Assembly (NCBI RefSeq): GCF_002368095.1
Contig: NZ_AP018227.1
Span: 2,357,757-2,421,756, forward strand
From: Calothrix parasitica NIES-267
GTDB taxonomy: Bacteria > Cyanobacteriota > Cyanobacteriia > Cyanobacteriales > Nostocaceae
Direction: 5' to 3'
Length of the DNA stretch: 64,000 bases
Shown here: positions 1 through 9,742 of the stretch, piece after piece
Layout: every line of letters starts with the position of its first letter
Numbering within the stretch: the first letter of the stretch is position 1
Notes under the pieces: generated by a model
The model's input: only the letters and a program-made list of their open reading frames with translations
The model's database searches: none
Told to the model about the DNA's origin: nothing
Made by a program: the position numbers and the translations under genes

Positions 1-52
1 ACTGATTATCACCGTTTAGATTAGAAAATTTTAAACCAGAATTATTAATCAT
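1..52 (-). CDS. Possible N-terminus of a gene running off the left edge
   Basis: An ATG at 52 on the minus strand opens 17 codons without a stop up to the window edge, starting MINNSGLKFSNLNGDNQ. An AGGGG-like ribosome binding site lies about 10 bases upstream in an A+T-rich leader. Too little is visible to name a product. It could be a chance open frame; the ribosome binding site is the main support. Confidence 0.35.
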   Translation of the reverse strand, partial: MINNSGLKFSNLNGDNQ

Positions 53-624
53 TTTTATATACCCCTTTTATAAAGATAGAAGCTGTATCTACTAAACGTT
101 GTGTCTTAAAGTGATTTATTAATTAACAAAAAGCGATGAAGGAAAAAGATGACAAATATGCATAACCTTTTTTACGATTTATGCTTAAAAAATCTGTAAA
201 AAAGATTATGCATTCAAACTGTATTTACAGATTTTTATCTAAATAATTGAAAAACAATATTTTTTGTAAAAATCATAAAATTCAGCAGTTCTTGATTACG
301 GTCATCTTAACCAGTTAAAAAGTATATTCCTTCAGAGCTAGCACTTAATTGGTACTAAATCTGCAAATGCTTGAAAACCTCAAAATTTAATAATTTTTGA
401 TATAACTTTTATATTGAATAGGTAAAAAAACTTAAGTCAATCAATTTTTATGGGTATAACTTGAATAATGAAGCGTTAATATATAGCTTTATTGAAAGCT
501 TAAAATAAGGAATTTAAGCTTTTTATCAGTAAACTTACTGTTAAAATAAGCATTTAATAATAATCCTCATCAATGGGTTAAATCATTTCACTGAATTATT
601 CATAGAAAATAGGTAAGAAGTACA
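53..624. other. A+T-rich intergenic region
   Basis: No convincing gene is seen here on either strand. The stretch is strongly A+T-rich, and its left part is probably the promoter region of the minus-strand gene at the edge. At its right end it runs into the terminator of the beta-helix gene. Confidence 0.5.
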
Positions 625-653
625 TAAAAAACCCGGTTTTTTACAAACCGGGT
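625..653 (-). terminator. Rho-independent terminator of the beta-helix gene
   Basis: Perfect 9-bp arms ACCCGGTTT (631-639) and AAACCGGGT (645-653) with a 5-base loop. Read on the minus strand, the hairpin is followed directly by a run of six T. It lies about 55 bases past the stop of the minus-strand beta-helix gene, as expected for its terminator. Confidence 0.75.
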
Positions 654-707
654 GGGTCGATTATTTTTTATTGCTTCTTATCAAAATTCTTGTTGAGAGA
701 TTCTTTT

Positions 708-2375
708 CTATAATTCGTAAGCACCGACATCAATTCCAGCACCTCCTAAACGTTGTTTCCCATCCTTATCCAGATTTGCATAGTTACCGACTGAGGAAGA
801 ACCAATGTTAATTGCTGGTGAATTAGAATTAAGACGATAATCATTTGCTTCTGAATTTACAAAATCTACAGATTCCGCTAACTCATTATCGAAAACGTTG
901 AGATTTGCGACTCCTTCCCCTCTGTCATAAATTTCGGTTTTATCTGCAAATTCCTCTGTATTTACGAATAAGTTGTTGTCCAAAGTTACGTTACTTGCAT
1001 TTTCCACGTATATATTTCGGAAACTGTTTTCAGAGAATATGTTGTTACGAACCAAAATATTACGAGGATTGTAGCCTTGATTTTTGTCGTTAATAACAAC
1101 ACCTTGAACATTGTTCGCAAAAGTATTATTAACAATCTCTACATCCTCAACATTATTTGCGATCGCAACTCCTACACCACCATTTTCAACTCGTCTCCCA
1201 TTACTATAAATAACGTTGTTATAGATATTGATGTCAGAAACATCTCCAACACCGGGAACTTCATCTGCTATCAAAATTGCATCAGCAGTATTAGAAAAAA
1301 TTTCGTTATCGTAAATATCGAGGTTAAATGAATCAGCACGATTACCGTCTACATAAATAGCAGCACCACCTCTAAAACCTTGGTAAGTACCGGAAATCAA
1401 AGCTTGAGAAGTTATAGAATTATTGTGAATTAAACCGTTGCGAGAACCAACCTTAATATCCAAACCTTCCCTTTTACCATCTATCATCGTATTATTTGCA
1501 ACTTCAAAACCATCAATACCCCAGATACTCAACGCTTCTTGGTCACCGTCTTTATCTCCGGGACCATCCCATTTCCAGTTAGCTCGTTCGACAGTATTAT
1601 TAAGTATCTTGACATTGCTCCCAGTAACCTCTTTTTCTCCACCTCCAAAAAAGGTTTTGGGTAAAGCAATAATTCCAGAACTTCCTGTTTGATAGGTTTC
1701 GTTGTTCTGAACCGTAATATTTTTAGGGTCACTCAAAGAGATTCCAGCCCAAGATGTATTTTCTATCCGAAAACCATCGATAATCCAATTACTTTGTCCC
1801 GGTGATTGAATTACTCCTTCGGGGAAACCACCACTGTTTGGGTCTGGGTCGCGTAAAGTCACATCACCGTTAGCTTTGAGGGTAATTCTCTGGGAATCGC
1901 TACCGGATTTTCCCAAACTAATTAATTCTGTATAGGTACCCGGTTCAACTAAAACGGTGTCACCCGGACTGATGGGAGAATCTTCGCTGACAGCGTAATT
2001 AATACTCTTCCAGGGTTGGTTTTTGGAACCGGAATTTTCATCGCTACCGCTAGGAGAAACATAGAAAATATTTCCTCCACTATTTTGAGGAATTGAATCA
2101 GCAGGTGAAATTGATGCTCCCACAACCGTAGCAGCATCTTCGATTCCGGTAATTTTATCTGAATCGTGACTATCACCAAGGTTATCTGAATCTGTTACGA
2201 GGTCGGTTTCTATATCTGTATCCGTCAAATTAGAAATATCAATACCCTCAAAATTAATATCATCACTTATTGGTGTAGCAGTGCTGATATTTGTTTGACC
2301 GAGGAAAGATTCTTGTAAAGGGTTTTGATTTTGAATCAAAGAATCAGTGTAAAAAAGCTGCAATTCAGGATTCAT
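708..2375 (-). CDS. Right-handed parallel beta-helix repeat protein
   Basis: The protein has 555 residues. Residues 1-100 are an acidic, low-complexity leader without an obvious signal peptide. A block starting FYVSPSGSDENSGS follows, which is the typical opening of DUF1565/pectate-lyase-like beta-helix proteins. The middle part is a long series of N-rich coils of the type I-x-N-N-x-I/V. The C-terminus (GGAGIDVGAYEL) is the usual end of this superfamily. Such proteins are normally extracellular and bind or cleave polysaccharides, but no catalytic residues could be assigned. The start is an ATG, and a strong terminator follows the stop. Without a classical signal peptide, export would need another route. 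The family is fairly certain; the substrate is unknown. Confidence 0.8.
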   Translation of the reverse strand: MNPELQLFYTDSLIQNQNPLQESFLGQTNISTATPISDDINFEGIDISNLTDTDIETDLVTDSDNLGDSHDSDKITGIEDAATVVGASISPADSIPQNSGGNIFYVSPSGSDENSGSKNQPWKSINYAVSEDSPISPGDTVLVEPGTYTELISLGKSGSDSQRITLKANGDVTLRDPDPNSGGFPEGVIQSPGQSNWIIDGFRIENTSWAGISLSDPKNITVQNNETYQTGSSGIIALPKTFFGGGEKEVTGSNVKILNNTVERANWKWDGPGDKDGDQEALSIWGIDGFEVANNTMIDGKREGLDIKVGSRNGLIHNNSITSQALISGTYQGFRGGAAIYVDGNRADSFNLDIYDNEIFSNTADAILIADEVPGVGDVSDINIYNNVIYSNGRRVENGGVGVAIANNVEDVEIVNNTFANNVQGVVINDKNQGYNPRNILVRNNIFSENSFRNIYVENASNVTLDNNLFVNTEEFADKTEIYDRGEGVANLNVFDNELAESVDFVNSEANDYRLNSNSPAINIGSSSVGNYANLDKDGKQRLGGAGIDVGAYEL

Positions 2376-2725
2376 GTGTTGTTTTTCCTCGTATACTTAA
2401 GCGAACCGCTTTTATCAAATTGAGTCATTAATTATCAAGATTTTTAGTAAGGAATTGAATCTCTACTACAAATTTTAAATACATTGACCCAACTATCATA
2501 ATTATTTAAAAGGTATTCTACGATTTATTGTCTTTAAACAATAAAATATCTATTTCTATTGTTTTTAGATTGATTTTTACTCGCATATCCCGTATATCAA
2601 TATCCCAGCCTTCGATTAATAACCAATCTATCAAAAGTGGTAGTTAGTCACATATCTACTACTTTTGACAGACAATATTTCTCAAGCCTTATATAGTAAT
2701 AAAAAGAATATTATTTTTTAGCAAA
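2376..2725. other. Intergenic region with one hairpin
   Basis: No gene is seen. An inverted repeat with 12 of 13 paired bases (TCAAAAGTGGTAG at 2631-2643, CTACTACTTTTGA at 2656-2668) sits between the Nudix gene stop and the beta-helix gene start, both on the minus strand. It could be a weak terminator or a processed structure, but there is no clear T-run. Confidence 0.45.
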
Positions 2726-3343
2726 TTAATCAAAATCAGCAGCTAAATTTGGATTGCGATAATGTTCAAATAGTTTATTAATTTGATTTGGTAAAATTCT
2801 TCCTAATGATAAGTGTGGAATATTATCTTCTGCAAAAAATCCCACATCTTCAGTTTCAATACTTGTAGAAGCTGAACCACCAACAAGTTCGCACTGAAAA
2901 AATAATTTGTAAATATAATTTGGATGAGGTGGATGTCCCTGCTTATCTCTATCGTAAACAGCGATTAATTTTGTAGCTTTTGTATGATATCCAGACTCTT
3001 CTAAAATTTCCTTCACCACTGATTCACTAGGTGATTCTCCCACATCAGCCCATCCACCAGGTAAAGTCCAACAACCATCGGAGCGTTCTTTGACCAATAA
3101 TATTTTATTATCCTGAAATACAGCACCCCTGACATCTACTTTAGGAGTAGCGTATCCCGTTTCTTGAGCAAATAAATCCTGTAAATAACCTTGCTCGACA
3201 TTTGTATGATTCGCAATAATTTCCGCTGCTAATTCCTGTAAAAACTGATAACGTTCGATATCAAAAACATTTTTTGTATACGTTAAACCATTTTGAGCAG
3301 TTGCTTGAATTTTTTGTGCCCATTCTAACCATTTAGATTGCAT
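2726..3343 (-). CDS. Nudix hydrolase with N-terminal Nudix_N domain (copy 1)
   Basis: The protein has 205 residues. Residues 1-65 match the helical Nudix_N domain found before ADP-ribose/nucleoside-diphosphate-type hydrolases. The Nudix fold follows, with the box GWADVGESPSESVVKEILEE. The canonical RE of the box is KE here, while the metal-binding EE pair is kept. The enzyme should hydrolyse a nucleoside diphosphate linked to another moiety; the substrate is not predictable. A second gene of the same architecture lies directly upstream on the same strand (3525-4148), so the pair arose by tandem duplication and has diverged clearly. Confidence 0.85.
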   Translation of the reverse strand: MQSKWLEWAQKIQATAQNGLTYTKNVFDIERYQFLQELAAEIIANHTNVEQGYLQDLFAQETGYATPKVDVRGAVFQDNKILLVKERSDGCWTLPGGWADVGESPSESVVKEILEESGYHTKATKLIAVYDRDKQGHPPHPNYIYKLFFQCELVGGSASTSIETEDVGFFAEDNIPHLSLGRILPNQINKLFEHYRNPNLAADFD

Positions 3344-3524
3344 CAGTTTGTAATAAAAGCAATTTTACCCGTAAGATTGTAACTGATTTATGAATGTTTA
3401 GCACTGTTGGTGCGTGAAACTAGAAAACTTATTACTACGTTGAAAATTAGTTGAAGTGTCACAGCACCCTACAATAAAAATGCTACCTATTCCCTTTTTT
3501 AATTATTTTTCTAGCTTTATCTTA

Positions 3525-4148
3525 TCAATCAAAATCCGTTGGTAAATCCGGGTTGCGATAATGTTCAAATATTTGGTTAATTTGTGTTGGTGTTACCTTT
3601 CTTATAGATAATTGAGGAATATTATCTTCAGCAAAAAATTCTACATCTTCAGTTTCAATACTTGTTGTTACTGAACCACCAATCATTTCACATTGAAAAA
3701 TTAATTTATAAAGACCTTGAAGAAAGGGTGTATGTCCGTGCTTACTGTTGTTATTATCATAAACAGCTAATAATTTTATCGGTCTGGTTTGATATCCCGA
3801 TTCTTCAAAAGTTTCTCGAACCGCTACCTCCCCCGGAGATTCCCCGACTTCTGCAAAACCACCGGGTAAACTCCATAAACCATCAGAACGTTCTTTGACT
3901 AAAAGTATTTTATCATCTGCAAATACCGCAGCCGAAACACCAACTTTAGGCGTGGGATATCCTATTTCTTTGATTAATAAATCTAAAATTTCGCTTTGTT
4001 CAATTTGAGTATGGCTAGAAATAATTTCGGCTGCTATGTTACGTAATAATTGATAATCTTCAATTTGATGGGGATTTTTGGAATAAAGCAAACCTTTTTG
4101 AGCGACAGATTTAATTTGCTGCGCCCATTTTAACCATTTGAATTGCAT
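3525..4148 (-). CDS. Nudix hydrolase with N-terminal Nudix_N domain (copy 2)
   Basis: The protein has 207 residues and is a paralogue of the next gene, sharing the N-terminal helical domain (residues 1-65), the stretch LLVKERSDG and the C-terminal FEHYRNP motif. Its Nudix box GFAEVGESPGEVAVRETFEE is fully canonical, including RE and EE. It is probably the more ancestral of the two copies. The 181-base gap to the downstream copy contains a GGTGCGTG...CACAGCACCCTAC inverted repeat (about 3410-3470), so the two may not be one transcription unit. Confidence 0.85.
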   Translation of the reverse strand: MQFKWLKWAQQIKSVAQKGLLYSKNPHQIEDYQLLRNIAAEIISSHTQIEQSEILDLLIKEIGYPTPKVGVSAAVFADDKILLVKERSDGLWSLPGGFAEVGESPGEVAVRETFEESGYQTRPIKLLAVYDNNNSKHGHTPFLQGLYKLIFQCEMIGGSVTTSIETEDVEFFAEDNIPQLSIRKVTPTQINQIFEHYRNPDLPTDFD

Positions 4149-4237
4149 TGTTTAAATATATTAATATTTATTTTTTTATTTTAAATTCAAACAAATTCAA
4201 ATAAATTCAAAAATATACATTTAATAATTAGATTTAT

Positions 4238-4270
4238 GGTGCGTTAGACTGAAGTCATAACGCACCCTAC
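4238..4270. repeat. Short GGTGCGT...ACGCACC palindrome
   Basis: GGTGCGTTAGAC and a near-complementary ATAACGCACCCTAC form an imperfect hairpin. Relatives occur at about 3410-3470 and as two nested pairs at about 42350-42555. It is a dispersed intergenic palindrome family of the window. Confidence 0.6.
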
Positions 4271-4279
4271 AAACTGAAA

Positions 4280-4309
4280 TGTAGAGACGTAAAATTTTAC
4301 GTCTTTACA
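4280..4309. repeat. GTAGAGACG palindrome, copy 1
   Basis: A 30-base near-perfect palindrome with outer arms TGTAGAGACG / CGTCTTTACA and inner core TAAAATTTTA. It is one of five related palindromes in the window (also 7039, 46812, 54875 and 59391). It lies 3' of pgk and could also act as a transcription end. Confidence 0.75.
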
Positions 4310-4354
4310 AGTGGTTAGAATGAATGAAAGTAGTCACTAACCACTAACAATTAA

Positions 4355-5560
4355 TTAAGCATCATTCAAAGCTGCAATACCTGGTAAAGTCTTACCTTCA
4401 AGTAATTCCAAACTAGCACCACCACCGGTAGAAATATGACTCATTTGGTCGGCTAAACCAACTTTTTCTACTGCTGCTACGGAGTCACCACCACCGATAA
4501 TGGTAGTAGCACCTTTCTTGCTCAAGTCTGCTAAAGTATGAGCGATTGCTTCGGTACCAACAGCGAATTTATCGAATTCAAATACACCCATAGGTCCGTT
4601 CCAAATCACCGACTTACAATCACCAAGAGCTGATTGGAATGTTTTCACGGAATCGGGTCCGATATCTAAACCCATCCAACCATCAGGAATATTGTCGATG
4701 CTTACGGTTTGAGAATTAGCATCAGCAGCAAAGTTATCTGCTACTACTACATCTGTAGGTAATAATAAATCAACGCCTTTTTCTTTAGCTTTAGCTTCCA
4801 AACTTTTCGCTAATTCTAATTTGTCCTCTTCTACCAAAGACTTACCAACTTTCAAACCACGAGCTTTGTAGAATGTGAAAATCATTCCACCACCGATAAT
4901 TAACTTATCGCATTTGTCGAGTAAAGTTTCAATTACGCCGATTTTGCTCGAAACCTTAGAACCACCGATAATTGCAGCTAAAGGACGCTGGGGATTTTCA
5001 ATAGCGTTTTGTAAATACTGTAATTCCTTCTCAATCAAATATCCTGCAATCGAAGGACTTAGATAGTGAGTTACACCTTCAGTGGAAGCATGAGCGCGGT
5101 GTGCAGTACCAAAAGCATCATTTACATATAAATCAGCATTTGATGCCAATTTTTTCGCAAATTCCGAATCATTTTTCTCTTCTTCACCGTGGAAGCGGAC
5201 GTTCTCTAATAAAAGTACGTCTCCGTTTTGCAATCCACCTACTTTGCTGGAAACTTCATCACCAATACAGTCATCGCATTTAACAACTTCTTTCCCTAAT
5301 AATTCAGAAAGACGTTTAGCAACTGGGGTCAAGCGTAATTTATCTTTAACTTCACCCTTTGGTCTACCAAAGTGACTAGCTAGAATTACTTTGGCTTCTT
5401 TGCTAATCAAGTCCTGGATTGTGGGTAAAGCTGCTCGGATGCGAGTGTCATCGGTAATATTCCCTGAATCATCCAAAGGAACGTTAAAATCTGCTCTTAC
5501 CAAAGCACGTTTTCCTTGTAAATCGCTTTTAGATAAATTTGCTAAAGTTTTTTTGGACAT
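4355..5560 (-). CDS. pgk: Phosphoglycerate kinase
   Basis: The protein has 401 residues, the normal family length. It transfers phosphate between 1,3-bisphosphoglycerate and ADP in glycolysis and, reversed, in the Calvin cycle; it is cytosolic. Diagnostic stretches are [12 protein letters not shown] near the N-terminus, [39 protein letters not shown], and the C-terminal nucleotide-binding [12 protein letters not shown] and [14 protein letters not shown]. The start ATG gives the usual MSKKTLANL. It is transcribed divergently from the universal stress protein gene, with a 90-base shared promoter region. Nothing unusual is seen. Confidence 0.98.
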   Translation of the reverse strand: MSKKTLANLSKSDLQGKRALVRADFNVPLDDSGNITDDTRIRAALPTIQDLISKEAKVILASHFGRPKGEVKDKLRLTPVAKRLSELLGKEVVKCDDCIGDEVSSKVGGLQNGDVLLLENVRFHGEEEKNDSEFAKKLASNADLYVNDAFGTAHRAHASTEGVTHYLSPSIAGYLIEKELQYLQNAIENPQRPLAAIIGGSKVSSKIGVIETLLDKCDKLIIGGGMIFTFYKARGLKVGKSLVEEDKLELAKSLEAKAKEKGVDLLLPTDVVVADNFAADANSQTVSIDNIPDGWMGLDIGPDSVKTFQSALGDCKSVIWNGPMGVFEFDKFAVGTEAIAHTLADLSKKGATTIIGGGDSVAAVEKVGLADQMSHISTGGGASLELLEGKTLPGIAALNDA

Positions 5561-5650
5561 TATTGAGCTTCTCCCGTTCGCCTTTTGTTATTGTGTTTGA
5601 AAATAGAACTATCAAGATTTTACAGAGTTACGGGGTCACAAGGGAATCCG

Positions 5651-6061
5651 ATGTTCAAAACAATTCTTTTTCCGGTAGATCGAAGCCAAGAAGCAGTGGA
5701 AGCAGCGGAAGTTGTAGTCAATTTAGTACAAACTTATCAAAGCAAATTGATACTACTGAGTGTAGTTGAAAAAGCGACAGCAGAAGAACTATCCAGCAGT
5801 GATGCGATGAAATCACCCGAAAAGGTGGAAAAGTTACTTCAAGATGCTAAAGATTTCTTTTCCAACCAGGGAATAGAAGCAGAAGTTATAGAAAAAGAAG
5901 GTAAACCAGCATTTGTGATTTGCGATGTTGCTGATGAAACCAAAGCAAATATCATCGTTATGGGTTGTCGGGGATTAGGTCTGACTGAAGAAGGTTCTCA
6001 CGACAGCGTTACAAATCGGGTGATTAATCTTTCTCCTTGTCCGGTGTTGATTGTTCCTTAA
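5651..6061 (+). CDS. Universal stress protein (UspA family)
   Basis: The protein has 136 residues. It starts MFKTILFPVDRS, the typical first strand with the conserved Asp, and ends with CPVLIVP. The ATP-binding region contains GCRGLGLTEEGSHDSVT, close to the GxxGx(9)G(S/T) pattern of nucleotide-binding UspA proteins. I chose the ATG at 5651 because AAGGGA lies 7 bases upstream and the family starts here; the frame is open 22 codons further upstream but without family similarity. It lies divergently next to pgk. A role in stress response is known for the family; the trigger is unknown. Confidence 0.92.
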   Translation: MFKTILFPVDRSQEAVEAAEVVVNLVQTYQSKLILLSVVEKATAEELSSSDAMKSPEKVEKLLQDAKDFFSNQGIEAEVIEKEGKPAFVICDVADETKANIIVMGCRGLGLTEEGSHDSVTNRVINLSPCPVLIVP

Positions 6062-6130
6062 TCAGTTATCAGTGAACAGTGAGCAGTGAACAGTGAACAG
6101 TGAGCAGTGAACAGTGAACAGTGAATAATT
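6062..6130. repeat. Heptanucleotide tandem repeats (CAGTGAA/CAGTGAG)
   Basis: About eight units of CAGTGAA/CAGTGAG follow the usp stop directly. Short tandem heptamers of this sort are common in heterocyst-forming cyanobacteria. The rest of the gap up to 6426 holds no gene; around 6205-6235 there is a CTGCGTCCTTTGCGTCCTCTG-like repeat. Confidence 0.85.
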
Positions 6131-6426
6131 AATAGTTAGGAGTTTTATCTTTTCCATTGATTTCGGAATTATTTAAAATCCATTTTCTTTTCTTCTTTTC
6201 TTTTTTCTCTGCGTCCTTTGCGTCCTCTGCGGTTTATCATTCCAGTTCAACCAGAATTGATATTAGTCATAAAAATATTTTTCTGATGATTGACTTATTT
6301 GAGGTGAGTTACTCAATTAGTCGTGTTTATATATAGGATTTTCCGCAAAAAAGTTTAATTTCACTTGTACATTTATTTTCCTCTTAATTATTAACTACTC
6401 TCTACTTTCTATAAAATAAAAACTTT

Positions 6427-6840
6427 TTACATAAACTTATCTTTTACGTTATCATATAAAGATTTATCGCTCACCCTTTTAGAATTATCCGATTCAGTTA
6501 AACTCTCTTTTCGGATAGGTTTCTGTATATTTTGCAGTAGTAAGTAGTTTAAAACAGTGCGAATGACAATAATTACAGCTAATCTTCCTATATCTTCCCA
6601 GCTAGGAGTAATGGTAGTTCTAAGAATACTTCCTCCAACCAAAAAGTTTAATCCTAAAGAAAACGAGTAGCCCATTTGTAGACGGCTTTCTTGGAACATT
6701 TTGGCTGAGTTGGAAAAAGATAAAGCATTACGTAAAAATATAATTAAACCTTTAATTAGTCCTATAGAAATTACGAAAAGTGCTAATAATTGACAGGTAC
6801 TAATTGCGATGTCAATAAGATTTCTTACGAAGGGTTCCAT
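6427..6840 (-). CDS. DUF1622 family membrane protein
   Basis: The protein has 137 residues and about three hydrophobic helices: residues 15-40 (QLLALFVISIGLIKGLIIFL), 57-75 and 85-105. The pattern FxESRLQMGYSFSLGLNFLVGGSIL is the core of the DUF1622 family of small inner-membrane proteins of unknown function. The charged C-terminal tail (residues 107-137) is variable. The start is ATG. It stands alone between repeat-rich gaps, so the neighbourhood gives no functional hint. Confidence 0.85.
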   Translation of the reverse strand: MEPFVRNLIDIAISTCQLLALFVISIGLIKGLIIFLRNALSFSNSAKMFQESRLQMGYSFSLGLNFLVGGSILRTTITPSWEDIGRLAVIIVIRTVLNYLLLQNIQKPIRKESLTESDNSKRVSDKSLYDNVKDKFM

Positions 6841-6850
6841 TGTTTATTGT

Positions 6851-6984
6851 ATTTTAGATTTTGGATTTTGCGGTAAAGTTGAGCCATTGCGGTCTTGGGG
6901 TCTCCCCAAGTAGAGCAAATGGCGTTGGGGGTGTCGGTTTCCGTCCCCCAAACTTTACCAAGACGGATTTTGGATTTTGGATTT
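6851..6984. repeat. Dispersed nested palindrome, copy A
   Basis: A segment flanked by TTTTGGATTTTG-type sequence. Its core folds as a nested hairpin: CGGTAAAGTT pairs with AACTTTACC, GCCATT with AATGGC, and CTTGGGG with CCCCAAG. A related copy lies at 15581-15707 inside the clpR-clpP3 gap. No coding frame is seen. Confidence 0.7.
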
Positions 6985-7038
6985 AACTACGTAAAGACTT
7001 AAGGTTGGTGAATCGAGAAAGGTTAAGATTTCACATTG

Positions 7039-7068
7039 TCGGAGACGTAACACTGTTACGTCTCTACA
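7039..7068. repeat. GTAGAGACG palindrome, copy 2
   Basis: Outer arms GGAGACG / CGTCTCTACA with inner core TAACACTGTTA, which is self-complementary but different in sequence from copy 1. Confidence 0.7.
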
Positions 7069-7223
7069 AGGGTTTTATGTTTTTTTACAAAATTTATATG
7101 AATATAATTCATAGTTTAATATGGCTAACGCTACGCTTCACTAACAGCAATACTTAAAGAATAATTATTCACTGTTCCCTATTCCCCCATTCTCAACTTC
7201 ACAATAGACCAGTTTTCTATCCC

Positions 7224-8411
7224 TTAAAGTGTTTCAAATAACTTTGCCAAAATTACATTAGAAAATAAAAAACCTTCGGGGTCGTGCAATTGTAAACTTT
7301 CATCTACTACTTGTACCCAACCTTTATCAATATAAGGTTGCAATACTTGTAATACTTGCTCAACTTTATTTTCACTAAATTGTTCTGTTAATTTTTGCAA
7401 ATTTACACCTTCTGCTAAACGTAACCCTAACATTAAAGTTTCCAATAAAACTTCATGGGCTGTAGTGACTTCACAATCAATTACACTTCCCTCATTTACC
7501 CAAGCGTAATATTCTTTGGTTTTACGGGGACGATTGAAGCGTTTTCCACTGATATAACTTGCTGCTCCCATTCCGAAACCATAATAAGGGCGATTTTCCC
7601 AGTAAACTCGATTGTGACGACATTGATATCCTGGTTTTGCATAATTAGAAATTTCATAATGCTTGAAACCACCATTGCTTAAAATTTCTTGTCCCATTCG
7701 GTACATTTTGACCGTTGTCTCATCTGTGGGTAATGGGAGACTTCCCGGTTCATAATAACGTCCGAAAGCCGTACCGGGTTCTATTGTCAGGTCATATACA
7801 GATATATGCATGGGGTTGATTTTAATGGCTTTCTCCAGAGATTCTTGCCATATATCTAAAGTTTGATGGGGTAAACCAGAAATTAAATCTATGCTGAAGT
7901 TAGAAATATCAGCAGCTTGGAGTAAATCAACAGCAGAAAAAATATCTGCAACTGAGTGATAGCGTCCCGAAGCTTGCAATAATTGTTCTTGAAAAGCTTG
8001 TACTCCCAAACTTATACGATTTACACCTGCATTTACATATCCTTGCAAATGTTGTTTATCAAAAGTACCTGGGTCAATTTCCATCGAAATTTCTGCATAT
8101 TTGTCAATCCCAAATTTCCCATCTAAAACTTCTAAAATTTTTTGTAATTGTTCTGTTGAAAGTAATGAAGGAGTACCACCACCGAAAAAAATTGTTTCTA
8201 AAGGTTTACTATAGATTTGTGTGGTGACAATTTCTTGACATAAAGCTTCAACATATTGAGAAATTGCATTGGAATTTTCACCGCGTCTGGTGTTTCCTAC
8301 CACATATATGGGAAAATCACAATAAAAGCAGCGTCGTCTACAAAAAGGAATATGTATGTAGGCTGCACTTACAGAGCCTGAAGTCATTGATTTAGAGAGT
8401 TTATCGGACAT
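7224..8411 (-). CDS. hemW: Radical SAM heme chaperone HemW
   Basis: The protein has 395 residues from the ATG at 8411. It is a radical SAM protein of the HemN/HemW group. The cluster motif CRRRCFYC (about Cys24, Cys28 and Cys31) follows YIHIPFC, and the family block FFGGGTPSLL is present. The CxxxCxxC plus following CDFP form fits HemW, which inserts heme into respiratory proteins, rather than true coproporphyrinogen oxidase HemN. The C-terminal HemN_C-like domain has RPYYGFGMGAASY and GLRLAEGVN. A TTG four codons upstream is a less likely start. It is divergent from the PIN/TRAM gene. Confidence 0.9.
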   Translation of the reverse strand: MSDKLSKSMTSGSVSAAYIHIPFCRRRCFYCDFPIYVVGNTRRGENSNAISQYVEALCQEIVTTQIYSKPLETIFFGGGTPSLLSTEQLQKILEVLDGKFGIDKYAEISMEIDPGTFDKQHLQGYVNAGVNRISLGVQAFQEQLLQASGRYHSVADIFSAVDLLQAADISNFSIDLISGLPHQTLDIWQESLEKAIKINPMHISVYDLTIEPGTAFGRYYEPGSLPLPTDETTVKMYRMGQEILSNGGFKHYEISNYAKPGYQCRHNRVYWENRPYYGFGMGAASYISGKRFNRPRKTKEYYAWVNEGSVIDCEVTTAHEVLLETLMLGLRLAEGVNLQKLTEQFSENKVEQVLQVLQPYIDKGWVQVVDESLQLHDPEGFLFSNVILAKLFETL

Positions 8412-8665
8412 TATGAGAAACAATTGAATTTAAATTACAAATGAATTAGAAATAGTAAAAAACAATGAGAAATTTACATTTTTGTATGGTTTTATAACAG
8501 GATCAAGCAGAATAAAAAAGCTGAGAATATTTGGTTATAATGATTGCAGATGCTTTATAAACAAGCCTGTAGGTTCACTGCAAATATTTTTAAGATTTTT
8601 AACCCGATTATATACAAAGTTGCTTGAGTAAATCAGGTGATGCAGTTGCAGGAAACAACACAATC

Positions 8666-9742
8666 ATGTTTGACGCTATTATTATTTTTTCATTCGTCCT
8701 AGCAGCAACGGGAATAGGTTACTACAGCAGCGATTTGCTACCTGTAGGTACGCTAGATACTGTAACTAACCTCGACGCTTTGCGCTTGGTACTAGCCGCT
8801 TTTGCAGCCATTATTGGGGGTGCAATAGGACTGCGAGTCCAAACTGGATATCGTCGCTTAGAAGCGCAAGTCCGAGAGTTACCGCTTGAAGTTATTCTCA
8901 CACGTTCAATTGGTTTAGTTATTGGATTATTGGTCGCTAACTTAATGTTGGCTCCTTTATTCTTATTACCAATTCCCGAAGATTTTAGCTTTATCAAGCC
9001 ATTAGTTGCTGTTATGGGTAGTATCACTCTGTCATATACTGGCATGAATTTAGCTGATACCCACGGACGTGGTTTATTACGATTAATTAATCCTAATACA
9101 GTCGAAACAATGGTAGCAGAAGGGACTTTAAAACCCGCTACTGCTAAAGTTTTAGATACTAGCTGTATTATTGATGGTCGTATTGAGACCCTTTTAGATA
9201 CCGGCTTTTTAGAAGGACAAATTATCGTACCGCAATTTATTTTGTTGGAATTACAGCAAGTTGCTGATGCTAGCAAAGACCAAAAGCGGGTACGAGGAAG
9301 ACGAGGACTAGAGATTCTTAATCGAATCAAAAAAGCTTATCCCGAACGTATTGTAATCAACTCCCTCGATTACGAAGAAATTGCCACAGTAGACGCAAAG
9401 TTAGTTCGGTTTGCTCAAGAAATAAACGCGACTCTGTTAACCAACGATTACAACTTATCAAAAGTTGCCAGCGTCCAGAAAGTCCCGGTTTTGAATGTTA
9501 ATGATTTGGTAAATGCAGTCCGTCCAAATTATTTACCAGGTGATAACATCGATTTGAAAATACTCAAAGAAGGTAAAGAACCCAGCCAAGGTATCGGCTA
9601 TTTAGATGACGGTACAATGGTAGTAGTTGAGGAAGGAAGTCACTTCGTTGGTGGTGAAGTACGTGTAGTTGTCACCAGTTCATTGCAGACTTCAGCCGGT
9701 AGAATGATTTTTGCAAAACCTCAAGCTTCAGCATTTGCATGA
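8666..9742 (+). CDS. PIN/TRAM domain membrane protein (YacL-like)
   Basis: The protein has 358 residues from the ATG at 8666. The N-terminal 150 residues hold four hydrophobic helices. A PIN domain follows, with VLDTSCIIDGRI (about residues 162-173) carrying the first catalytic Asp, then VPQFILLELQQVAD and LLTNDYNLSKVA with further acidic residues. A C-terminal TRAM domain (about residues 300-358) ends in GRMIFAKP. This is the YacL architecture of a membrane-anchored putative ribonuclease that is widely conserved in cyanobacteria; the RNA target is unknown. A TTG at 8624 would add 14 residues, but family members begin close to the chosen ATG. Confidence 0.9.
   Translation: MFDAIIIFSFVLAATGIGYYSSDLLPVGTLDTVTNLDALRLVLAAFAAIIGGAIGLRVQTGYRRLEAQVRELPLEVILTRSIGLVIGLLVANLMLAPLFLLPIPEDFSFIKPLVAVMGSITLSYTGMNLADTHGRGLLRLINPNTVETMVAEGTLKPATAKVLDTSCIIDGRIETLLDTGFLEGQIIVPQFILLELQQVADASKDQKRVRGRRGLEILNRIKKAYPERIVINSLDYEEIATVDAKLVRFAQEINATLLTNDYNLSKVASVQKVPVLNVNDLVNAVRPNYLPGDNIDLKILKEGKEPSQGIGYLDDGTMVVVEEGSHFVGGEVRVVVTSSLQTSAGRMIFAKPQASAFA

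Noticed and set aside
5585-5650. Longer start for the universal stress protein
   Set aside because: The extra 22 residues have no family similarity, and a good ribosome binding site lies before the ATG at 5651.
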